Below, one piece after another: positions 38,970-50,200 of a stretch of 64,000 bases of DNA. The stretch's first letter is position 1, and each line of letters starts with the position of its first letter. A model generated the notes under the pieces. The model was not told where the DNA came from, made no database searches, and saw nothing but the letters and a program-made list of their open reading frames with translations. This stretch comes from Flammulina velutipes (taxonomy: Eukaryota; Basidiomycota; Agaricomycetes; Agaricales; Physalacriaceae): the NCBI GenBank assembly GCA_011800155.1, contig CM022374.1, positions 1,984,001 to 2,048,000 of the forward strand, given 5' to 3'. The position numbers and the translations under genes are program-made.

Positions 38970-41900
38970 CTATCCAGAACCCTCCGCAATCATCTCCGAC
39001 ACCCTCAATCCAATGTTCGAGGCCAACGCCGCAAACAACGTGAGGCACAAGATCGTAGGTCCGTGCTTATCATAGTACAATCCCTCTGCCCTCCTCGCCC
39101 TAAGCCTGAACGTCCTGAAGACAAAAATCCCAGCCGAATACGCAATAGCGAGCAATGCACAGCACGTGAACATGGCAGCACTAATCAGCCCTTTCGTGTC
39201 GTCCGCAGAAGTGAAATTGAGCAAAGTCGTGGCGATGGTCCCGATGAAGACGGAGATGTTAAGCCATTTCTGTTCATATGGTATGAAGGGGTGGAGATAA
39301 AGTAAAACACTGGTCCACTCACCAGGAAAGTACGCTCAGCAGCGAAGTAAACCTTGGGCTCGATACGCACAGGGACTGCTATCCGTTTACCGAGGGGTGC
39401 ACTCCAGTCCCTCGACAATACGCGGTCATCCAAACGCGCTGCGGGTCCTCCATTCTCATACTCGTCGTCAGCGTGACCTTCCTGCTCATCTTCATCTTCA
39501 TCATCATCCGAGTGGTCCCCAGATTTACGCTCCTCCCGTAGACGTGATCTGAGGGTCTCATCGAAAGCAGAAGATGGCGCTAACGGATCGATAGAAAGAT
39601 GTCTGTTCGCTCCATTAGGTCTGGACGCCAACGAAGCTACCTGATTCTTCCGTCCCCGTAAAAATGCCGTGCGCTCGTCAGAATCATCGCCCTCGTCCTC
39701 GTCTGCATCAGAGTCGATTGCTTCTTCGTCACCGTGGCCTCTGGGAACAGCAGGTCGTTTCCCCATGGCTGCCTCTGTGGCCCGCCTCTCCTTGAGCATT
39801 TGTTCCCTGTAGGCAATCGCAGCAGCTACTTCAGCTCCACTAAGTCCGGTCCGCTTGTCCTCGTCTCGCGCAGGGGCAACATCAAGATTCTCGTCCTCTT
39901 CTCCTTCAGATACGGGTTCCGTATACTTGCTGTGTGGGAGGGAGGAGGATGGAGAGACGCCTCTCTGATCCGAGGAGCCCTTGGAGGACGAAAGCTGCGA
40001 AGGGCGCTCGATAATTGAAAGATAGCCCGTGTCCGGTTTGAGGATGTCCGTGTCCACTAGACCATGGTTAGAATACTATCTCAGTTGGTAGGGTAGGAAG
40101 GTTGCGTACTCTGCGGAAGCCAGAACGGCACGAGATCTACACGGTTGGGGAGGAGAGTGGCACATCCATGGATAAACTTGCTGTTGGTAGCGCGATGAGT
40201 TTAATATACTTATAGAGCACAACGGATGGAGACTCACCTGAATTTGGGTACTGCCTCGACGAGATGAGATTGAACGAGGTCAGTAACCCACTGAGGTGGT
40301 TCCTGACCGAACTGCGTCTGCAACTTTACTTCAAGAACGCCGTATCTAACAAGACATCAGAGTTAAGTACATTTGATGAAATAGAGAATTGGCCGTACTT
40401 GAACAATTCTTTGTCTTCCGCAGGAAGTTGCTCAAATGGATGGTCAATGCCTATGTCCGTTCTGCGCCAATTGTCGCCAGCACGAACTGAGCCATCCCAA
40501 TTGTCCTCTCGAACTAGCGCAAGTTCGGTATCAAGGGAGATACGCACACGAGCGTCACCGGGTAGTTGGAACGCAGTTCGGTTATAGAATGAACGCATCA
40601 CTATAGATACCAATCTTAGTTCATGACCAACCTCTATGAATGATAACACGTACCAGGAGACAACTTCCTTGTGAGAACCGCATACTGCACTTCGTTGGCC
40701 AATTGAATCATCGTGTCGACCTCCTGTTGAGTCTTCTTGCCCTTGACGACGAGTTGTTGAAATTCTTCGTCCATGGTATATTCGCCGCGTAAAAAGGCGT
40801 TGACAAGGTGCTCTTTAATTGGGAACCTTGCCTTGACTGATTTTTCGCCCGTCCAGTCTTCACGATGAGTCTTGCGTTCCACAAAAATCTTGAAAGCATC
40901 GTCAATGCATGAATGCTAGCAAAAGGTGGCACTCACAGTCTTGGTACTAACATCTCCATACCATCGTAGTCGGATAGCCTCTGCACCTTCCGTTTTTTCG
41001 AGACGTCCAAGATATAATTCCAGATCTTCGTTATCGAAGTAGATGGATGTTATGGCTAAATCTTCGTGAGAAACAGAACCCAATTGCAAGGGTTAGTAAA
41101 GTCACCTGCGTCCTTCGGGTCGAATTCTTTTTCCGCGTTGAAGACTGTAAAACATAACAAAACCCATTAGCGTCGTTAGATAGCCGGATAGGTAGATTGT
41201 TTACCAAGCACTGGTAGGTTTCTCAGAATGGCCAGTTTTAACGGAACCAGGTTGTCTGCATGGACCTGTAGTTGGTGAGCAAAAACCAAGATTGCCAACA
41301 GGCGTTGCCTACCCAGTATTTGGTGGTTTGCCTGACAAAGGCACTCTGACTACCTCCCGCACTAGCGTCGCCTTGAACTGGATGACCTCTGGTTCGTACA
41401 AGATCGTAGAGCTTCGAAAGCTTGACGATGAGAGCATCCCAGTTGTAACGGTAGAAAGGTCGCTTCTCCAGATAGTCCTGGACGAAAGACGTCTTGAGGT
41501 TAGTTGATGTTTGTTTCTGATGAGGTGAGTATTAAGCGGCCGATGAGCGGAAAGGGAGCATACATCATGTTTCTGTTGGTTCGTGTAAGTGACTGGGGCA
41601 GGCGTAGGAGAGTAAGCGTACTTTGAGAATCTTCATGAAACCAGTAATGTTTAGCTTCGTATACAAAGCCAAATCATGGACATCAGCGACAAGTGTGGCG
41701 ACCTCTTCCTCGAGACCGTGGAACCGATCTTCGAGAGCGTCATAGGACCCGTCGTCGGTGTTGTCGTCCACGTCGTCGTCGTCGTCGTCAGAGCCAGCGT
41801 CGGGGCTGTAATCGTCGCGCTGTTGACTTTCGGGGTCATGGACATCGTCATGGGTGTCTGCGTCGTGAGAATAGGATTCTTCCTCCGCTACGAGCGTCTT

Positions 41901-42313
41901 TACGCCTTTCTCGGCATCCCGAATACGGCGAGAAAGCTCAGATGTCTGAATACAGGTGATTAGAGCGCGGACATCAAGAAGATAACGCCGATGCTCGTCG
42001 AAAAGGACGAACGTGCACCAGCTCGCACCTTGCTCTTCTGGAAGTCATGAATCTTGTCGAGCTCTTGCTCGAGCCTTATTTTGAAGGCTTCTTCGTCGGA
42101 ATCTCTCCATTCACGGCCCGTTGTGCGTTCCTACAAAGATAAATATAGGGCGTACTGCAAGGAAGGCAACGTACCTTGAGCTCGCGCTTCAAGCCGTTGT
42201 AATCCAGATAGAACGGTCGCCATTCGTTGTACAAGTCCGTCTAGCAAAGTCAATACATGTTTCTTCAAAGGAAACAAGGCTGCGCCTACGCTGATCTTGC
42301 GGCCAAACTTCAT
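38970..42313 (-). CDS. VTC4: Vacuolar transporter chaperone, polyphosphate polymerase
   Basis: Catalytic VTC subunit: makes polyphosphate from ATP at the vacuole membrane and moves it into the lumen, gated by inositol pyrophosphates bound to its SPX domain. 862 aa (yeast Vtc4 is 721), longer through acidic inserts. SPX at residues 1-165: [49 protein letters not shown]. The polymerase tunnel domain includes [57 protein letters not shown] and [10 protein letters not shown], with the basic residues and metal-binding Glu expected of VTC4. The C-terminal DUF202-like domain has three membrane spans. Fourteen introns, the largest 41946-42028 (83 nt), plus a 9-nt exon. Divergent from GTR2. Confidence 0.93.
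41564..41572 (-). other. VTC4: Nine-nucleotide micro-exon of VTC4 (codes KHD)
   Basis: AAACATGAT lies between acceptor AACCAACAG and donor GTATGC, with flanking introns 41573-41621 (49 nt) and 41517-41563 (47 nt). It supplies KHD in ILK-KHD-KQT, the conserved lysine-rich SPX helix. Skipping it stays in frame. Confidence 0.8.
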
Positions 42314-42447
42314 GATGCTGGTAGAAATGAAGAATTACGTTTGAAATAAAACATACACAAGGGCCCACAAACGTGCGTAGGGACCAGAGTACAATCGAGG
42401 CCGACAATCGCTGTCTCCGTCACTCCTCCGTCGTTGATCCTTGTATA
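42314..42447. promoter_or_regulatory. 134-bp divergent promoter shared by VTC4 and GTR2
   Basis: Only 134 bp separate the two start codons, so the 5' untranslated regions and core promoters must be very compact or overlap. I could not identify a convincing Pho4-type CACGTG/CACGTT site in it. Confidence 0.6.
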
Positions 42448-43829
42448 ATGGCTGTCGTCGATGTCGACGCTGCTGGCGATGTGGCAAGAACAAAGATTCT
42501 GCTCCTTGGCCTGCGGAGGTATGGCGTGCCATCTATCTAGTGCTCCACACACTAACAATTCCCACCAGGAGCGGCAAAAGTTCAATAATACAAGTTCTGT
42601 TCAACGACCTCACGCCGAAACAGACTTTCTATCTCGATTCAACTCTGAGGATAAACAAATTGGCATACGAGTACGTGTTGGTTGATTCTACATGCAATTC
42701 AGCGTGAACAGAGCGTCAGTACAGTCATACCTCTTGAAATATGGGACTGCCCCGGCAATGTGACTGTGGACTCTCTGCGACCTCTCTCTCAGTTCAGGAC
42801 TATCATCTTTGTTATCGATATCCGGGTCGGTACCCTCTTCCTACTCCTACCATCGTTTTCGCTTACAATGTCCTAGGACCTCTACAATCAAGCCATCACG
42901 AAACTTGTGGACTTTGTGATTGCTGCTTATAGCGAGAATCCTCAGCTCCATTTTGAAGTGTTCGTGCACAAAGTCGAGAAGCTCCAAGACGACGACAAGG
43001 TCGGTGAGTATCGTCCTCCTCCCAGATACTATTTGTTCCTCAACCACGCCTCAGAGAACTTTCGCCAAATTAATGAACGCGTTCTGGACCGCCTGCTAGA
43101 AATTTCATCGGACTATGAGCAATTACCTCTTGCCTTCCAAATGACATCTGTCTATGATCACTCTCTCCATCTGGCATTCTCCAAGGTGTTACTCAAGCTT
43201 GTCGGACTGCTGCCTTATCTCGAAGGGTTACTAAACGTATTTTGTGCCGTGCGTGGGTCTCCATCCAAGATAACGAGGGAATGTTGCTAAATGTCTGGCT
43301 GAATATAGAACTCCCAATCCCCAAAAGCCTTCCTATTCGACATCAAGTCGAGGTTGTATGTCGCAACCGATGCTTCTCCCGTTGACACAATGACACACGA
43401 GTTGTGTTGCGATTACCTCCAAATGCTCAACTCGTTCGGCCCTCTGTATAGGTAAGATAGCGCGTTTTCTCATCCGAAACGATCGACTGGCTTACACGGG
43501 GTCCCGTCAGATCAACCTCGGCGAGCAATGTTCGCCACCAAATGATTGAGCCACGACGAGAAGCCGAGTCCTCGGAGGAAGGAGATGGCTATTCCGGTGT
43601 TGTTCGTCGACCACTGTTCTACCCAAGTGGTGCTGCGTTACTGCACTCTACCAATCCAGGGACTACGTTGACATACCATCTTATTACGGAACATTTGGCA
43701 CTGCTTGCACTGATACCGACGTCAGTGTATGAAAGCAGGCGAGGAATGGTTGAGTACAATGTTGTGTTCTTTCGGGAGGGGGTGCAGGCGATTTACGAAG
43801 TTGAGCGTCAAGTACGGGGCGGGGGGTAG
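42448..43829 (+). CDS. GTR2: Rag-family GTPase, Gtr2 (RagC/D-like)
   Basis: Subunit of the Gtr1-Gtr2 heterodimer that signals amino acid status to TORC1 on the vacuole. 353 aa. The G1 loop is ILLLGLRRSGKSSI, with the Arg-Arg-Ser typical of RagC/D. After the switch region comes LEIWDCPGN, where a standard GTPase has DxxGQ. A helical insertion (DLYNQAITKLVDFVIAAY) and VFVHKVEKLQDD (G4 region, HKxE) follow. The C-terminal roadblock domain starts near SPKAFLFDIKSRLYVATDAS. Introns are 42519-42568, 42671-42719, 42826-42876, 43004-43054, 43249-43308 and 43452-43510. The second was placed to give AYDTVIPLEIWD; other acceptors give shorter introns or break the frame. Confidence 0.9.
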
Positions 43830-44274
43830 GATCTATGTACATAATTGGGATGCGAATCTGTGGGACAGACCGGATTACGCCATGGAGCACCCGTTGTCCA
43901 TCGATGGTGATAGTGATACACGCAGTGAACACACACCTGAGTTACCTGGTAAAAATTGCCCTTGATAGAGGATGGCAAAAGTCTTGAATTGTAGTGGCGA
44001 CGCGCCTGAATGTACTCGGATTCTACTCGACGTTGAGATTTAGCCTCTCTCCCTGCACTCTGCCCGGCACGACAGGTACGATGGGTTGATATAGAGGGCG
44101 ATTACCCCAGATGGAGCGCGTTTGTCACGTGGTCCCCATTCATTTTCCCCCCAACCGAAAATTTGGATCGCAATTGGGGTGGAAAGCCGGGGCCTAATAA
44201 AAGCAATCAGTCTGCTTCCGTCCGTGTACTTCGTCCTCATTCCATCACCGACGACGACAGCGACGACGACGACC
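43830..44274. other. Intergenic, GTR2 3' end and fatty acid synthase promoter
   Basis: No gene supported. CCTAATAAAAGC near 44194 is a possible TATA-like element about 80 bp upstream of the synthase ATG. A GAC-rich repeat (ACGACGACAGCGACGACGAC) sits just before the start codon. Confidence 0.5.
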
Positions 44275-47200
44275 ATGGCAAAGACTGCCAGTGACTGCGT
44301 GGCGTCCATCGCGACTCGCCCAATCATCGTGTCCCTCGGACAAATTAGAGTGCGTGTCCTTGCATACCGTCGTCGCTTTTTACTGACTATACGCGCGTCC
44401 TTTTCAGGTTTCCATTCCAGTCAGTACATGCCACGACGAATGGATCTGTGCAGAGGTCCTCCGTGACGAATTTGCGCACGAGCAATCCCTTATAGATGCT
44501 GTCGATACGACGGCAGAACTCGAAAATCTGCAAGAGGCGACCATAGAGCTCTCCGCCTCGTTCCTCGGATACATCGCGGACCACCTCGCCAAGGACACCG
44601 ACGCGTGTCTCGCCGTTCTCCTGAACGTGTTTAAACATTTCACATCGGCACATCTTTCCGTGCACGACATCCACTCCCTCGCATCCACATTCGACGTCGA
44701 GGTCCGCAAAGTCGTCCTCTCCTCCTACTTCAAGGCCCTCGCCGCTCTGCGCGACCACAACGTTGCCGACATCCCCGCCGGCCCTCCATCTGCGCTTCTC
44801 ACAGCCGCTTCCGACGGCAAGGCATCCATATATGCACTCTTCGGCGGACAGGGAACGAACGAAGTCTACTTTGACGAACTCCAAGCCCTTTTCGACGTCT
44901 ACAGACCATTCGTCGAACCCTACATCAAGGCAGTCTCGGAATCTGTCCTCCAGCCCCTCGCGGCTGCCGAGCACGCAACGGCCCTCTACAACTATGGCCT
45001 CAGTCCATCTTCATGGCTCGCAGACGCATCGTCGCGTCCCGGCACGCCATACCTCGCGTCCATTCCCATCTCCTTCCCTCTGATCGGCCTCACCCAGCTC
45101 GTTCAGTACCTCGTTGCTTGCCATGTCACAGGCAAGACCCCCGGCGAGTATCTTGGCCATATCTCAGGAGCAACTGGCCATTCCCAAGGTATCGTCTCCG
45201 CGGTCGCCATCGCGGCCTCCACCACATTCGAGGACTTCCTCGAAAACTCCAAGAAGGCGCTTAGATGGCTATTCTTCTCTGGTCTCCGCGGCCACCAATC
45301 GTTCCCGGTGGTTTCCATCGAGCCAAGGATCGTTGATGACTCCACGGAGGGTGGAGAGGGTACCCCGAGTCCCATGTTGGCAGTTACAGGCTTGTCGTTG
45401 AAGGAGCTCCAGCCTCACCTCAAGAAGACCAACACACACCTCCCCGAGAACTCCCAGCTATTCGTTTCTCTCAACAACGGCCCTCGCGCCTTCGTTGTCA
45501 CTGGTCCCGCTCGTGCCCTCTACGGCCTGGTGACCAACCTTCGCAAAGTTCGCGCCCCTAATGGCGTTGACCAGAGCAAGCTGCCTTTCTCGAAGAGGAA
45601 GCCTGTCTTCAATGTTCGCTTCCTGGCTGTCGGAGTTCCTTACCACAGCGACTACTTGAAGGGAGCGACGGAGACTGTCATCACCCAAGATCTCGGCGGA
45701 GAGGATCTGTGGAAGCCCGAGGATCTCAAAGTTCCAGTGTTCAACACTGAAGATGGCATGTTTTGTTCTTGACTATTACTTCTTGTACTCACTACTGTCC
45801 CAAGGTTCTGATCTGCGCACTCTGTCCTCGTCTTTGACGCGCTCCTTGTGTGACCAGATCTTTACTGCCCCCATTCACTGGACCAAGGCAATTGATTTCC
45901 CAGAGACTGCTACCCACGCTGTTGACTTCGGTCCTGGTGGTCTCAGCGGTATAGGTCCTCTTACTGCTCGCAACCTCGATGGAAGAGGCGTTCGTATCAT
46001 CGTAGTTGGTGACAGAGCTAAAGGAGACGCAGAGTTGTATAGCTCGACTGAGGTCAAGTACGAAGCGTGGTGGGGCAAGGATTTCGCTCCTTCTTTGGTG
46101 AAGTCGAGGTACGTACCTACTGAATCTTCACCACCTCCTGTAATGTTGACTTTGGGTGTAGCGATGGCGTTGTTCACCTTGATACGCCTTTCTCTCGCCT
46201 CCTCGGAAAGCCTCCCGTCATGGTCGCGGGTATGACACCAACAACTGTCAAGGCCGGCTTCGTCAGCGCCGTCCTCGACGCAGGCTATCACGTCGAGTTA
46301 GCTGGTGGTGGACACTACAACGCCGCTGCTCTCCGTACCAAGGTCACGGAGATCCAGTCTAAGATTCCCGCCGGCGTCGGTCTCACTTTGAATGCCCTCT
46401 ACATCAACCCTCGTCAGTTTGGCTTCCAATTGCCATTGTGGCAAGAGATGCGCCGAGAAGGTCTCCCCATCGAGGGTTTCTGTGTTGCTGCTGGCATCCC
46501 TTCCACCGAGAAAGCTGTCGAGATCATCGACGGTCTTCGCAGTGCTGGCATTAGGCACGTTTCCTTCAAACCTGGTTCCGTCGATGGCATTCGTCAAGTT
46601 GTCAATATCGCGGCTGCCAACCCCGACTTCCCCATCATTCTCCAATGGACTGGTGGTCGCGCAGGAGGACACCACTCTTACGAAGATTTCCACCAGCCGA
46701 TCATCTCGACGTATCGCTCCATCCGTCAACAGCGCAACATAAGCCTCGTTGGTGGATCTGGCTTTGGTGCCGCGGATGGTGAAGATGTCTGGCCTTACCT
46801 GACTGGTCAATGGGCTGTGGACAAGTTTGGTGCTCAGCCGATGCCTTTCGACGGTTTCCTCTATGCGTCTCGCGTCATGGTCGCCAAGGAGGCTCACACA
46901 AGTTCCACCGTCAAGGATCTCATCGTCGCTGCTTCTGGTGTCGGTGATGAACAGTGGGAAGGCACTTACGACAAGCCCACCGGTGGCATCCTCACTGTGC
47001 GCTCTGAGTTGGGCGAGCCCATTCACAAGGTCGCCAATCGCGCCGTCAAGTTGTGGAAGGAGTTCGACGCGAACATCTTCTCGCTGCCCAAGGAGAAGCG
47101 CGCTGCGTGGTTGTTAGAACACCACGACGAGGTCATCGCCAAGCTCAACAAGGACTTCAACAAGCCATGGTTTGGGTGGAAGAAAGATGGGTCTGTTGCT

Positions 47201-50200
47201 CGTGCCCTGAGCGATATGACCTACGAGGAAACTGTTCTACGCCTCGTTCGTCTCATGTACGTCTCGCACGAGTCTCGCTGGCTCGATCCTTCGTTGAGGA
47301 ACCTCACCGGCGATTGGCTTCGTCGCGTCGAGGAGCGTTTCTCCGAGGTCAACGGTTCTGGTTCCAAGCCCTCCATCATCCAGTCGTACAGCTCCCTCGA
47401 CGAGCCCCATGCCTTCCTGAAGACCTTCTTCGAGACCTACACTGTGGCTACCACGCAGCTCATGGCTGCTGAGGACACTGCTTTCTTCCTCGCCATTTCT
47501 CAACGACCCGGCCAGAAGCCCGCTCCCTTCATCCCTGTTTTGGATGCGTCCTTTGAGGTTTGGTTCAAGAAGGTCGGTTGTATTAAATTCTGGTCGTTAA
47601 TTTTTACTCATAACATCTTTCTAGGATTCTCTGTGGGCTGCTGAGGACATCGAGGCTGTCTTCGACCAAGATCCCGAGCGTGTTTGCATTCTTCAAGGTC
47701 CCATGGCGGTCAAGCACGCCGTCGTCAAAGATACTCCCATTAAGGAGCTCCTCGGTGGTATCAAGGATGGTCTAGTCAAGCGTCTCCTCGAGACCAAGTA
47801 CGGAGGAGATGTTTCCAAGGTCCCAGTCGTTGACTATCTGGCACCAGCACCGGTCCCTGTCTCTGCTGCCACGCCTGAGGAGATCAAAGTTTCGAAGACT
47901 GGCGACGCTAAAGTTTATGAGTTTGGTACCACACTCCCGGATGCTTCTGCCTGGTTCGAGACCCTCGTTGGTCCTGAACTCAGCTGGTTGAGAGCCTTCG
48001 TCATGTCGCCTACCTTCGTGCAAGGCACCTCGTACATCGACAACCCCATCCGCCGTCTCCTCATTCCTCGCCCCAACCAGAAGGTCCATGTCACTTCGTC
48101 GTCCGTCGTCATCTACGGCGCCGCACGCTCTTGGGGGGAGCACAAGCCGGACTTCAAGGCTGTGGAGATTTTGTACGACACGTCGTCGAAGCTCATCTCA
48201 TTGACTATTTTCGAGGATCGCACGAACTCTTCGGTTGGCCTTCCCCTTCTCTTCCAGTACACTCCCTCCAATGGTGCTGCTCCCATCCACGAGATTGCGG
48301 AGGGTCGCAACAACCGCATCAAGGAATTCTATTGGAAGTTGTGGTACGGCGACAACAGCTCGATGCCTGCTCTCAAGGTCAACGAGGTATTCGAAGGTCC
48401 GGAAGTTACTATCGATGCTGCTGCTGTCGAGCAATTCTGTGCTGTGGTCGGTAACCAGTCGGAAGCTTTTAAGACTGCACGGACTGACAAGATTACCGCT
48501 CCCATGGATTTCGCGATTGTCACTGGTTGGCAGGCAAGTATTTTCTGTCCGTGCATATTTTTGCCTCGCTGACTTGTCCATAGGCAATCATGAAGTCGAT
48601 CTTCCCGTCTGCCATTGACGGCGATCTTCTCCGCCTAGTTCATCTTTCCAACGGATTCAAGATGATTCACGGTGCTCGCCCCTTGACCGTTGGCGATGTC
48701 TGCAAGTCCTCTGCTGAGATCGTTTCCGTCACCAATGCGACCGAAGGCAAGACTGTCAAGGTCAAGGGATGTGTCTACCGTGACGGCAAGCCTGTCGTCG
48801 AAGTTGTCTCCGCCTTTCTTTACCGTGGTCGTTTCGTCGACTATGAGAACACCTTCAACACCGTGGAGGAACCGGATTACATCGTTGACTTCCCTACCGA
48901 TGCTGCGGTTGGTGTTCTCCAGTCTAAGGAATGGTTCGAGTGGGAAGACGATAGCAGGCCGCTCACTGCTGGGACTTCCCTCATCTTCAGGTTCCGCTCT
49001 AAGGTGTCTTTCAAGGACAAGTCGTCTTACCGCGAGCTGTCCTCCAAAGGCGAGATCTTCTTCCGCAACCACCTGAAGCAGTTTGTCCGCGTTGGTTCCA
49101 TCGAGTTCCAGCAAGAGAACTGCCACGGGAACCCCATCCTTTCTTACGTCCAACGCCACGGCAAGATCGACGACCCAATGTACCCGCTTCCCAACGATGG
49201 ATACACTATCACGAAGGGCGACGCCATCTTCAACGCTCCTCTTACCAACGAGCCTTACTCCAAGATCTCTGGCGATTTCAACCCAATTCACATCAACCCT
49301 TACTTCTCCTGCTATGCGTCTCTGCCTGCCACCATCACGCATGGTCTCTGGAGTAGCGCTGCGACCAGGCGTTACGTCGAAAGCGTTGTGGCCCAAGGTC
49401 ATCCCGAGCGTGTCAACGCGTAAGTCTAGCTTTCACTATCAATTTTCATTCATTGACTCAACCTATGCAGCTACAATGTATCATTCGTCGGCATGGTCCT
49501 TCCTGGCGACGAGCTGAACGTCAAGCTTCGCCACACTGGAATGCGCGACGGCAACATGGTCGTCAAAGTCGAGACGTTCAACTCTCGCGGCGAAAAGGTT
49601 TTGGATGGTACCGCCGATGTCGCTCAGCCCACCACGACGTATGCTTTCACTGGCCAGGGTTCTCAGGAGCCTGGCATGGGAATGGATCTCTACAACTCTT
49701 CCCCCGCCGCTCGTACCGTTTGGGACAACGGAGATGTTCACTTGAAGGCTGTATATGGCTTCTCCATCCTCGAGATCGTCAAGGATAATCCTTTGGAGAA
49801 GACCATCCACTTTGGTGGTATCAAGGGCCAGGCTATTCGTCAACGCTACATGGACATGACATACGACACTGTCGCCAAGGATGGCACCGTCAAGACGCTC
49901 CCTCTCTTCGGTGACATCGACGTCAGGACGCCCAAGTACACATTCAGCCATCCCAGTGGTCTTCTCTACGCAACGCAGTTCGCTCAGATTGCTCTCGTAG
50001 TCACCGAGAAGGCGGCCTTCGAGGATTTGCGCAGCAAAGGATACATTCAGCGCGATTGCCCCTTCGCTGGCCACTCCTTGGGAGAGTATGCTGCACTCGC
50101 TTCCATGGCCGACATCTTCCCCATCGAGTCCCTCGTTGATGTCGTCTTCTATCGTGGTATCACGATGCAGCGTGCTGTCGAGCGTGACCACCTCAACCGA

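Noticed and set aside
41693..41963. Val- and Arg-rich plus-strand frames within VTC4
   Set aside because: Antisense shadows of the acidic GAC-repeat region of the VTC4 exon.
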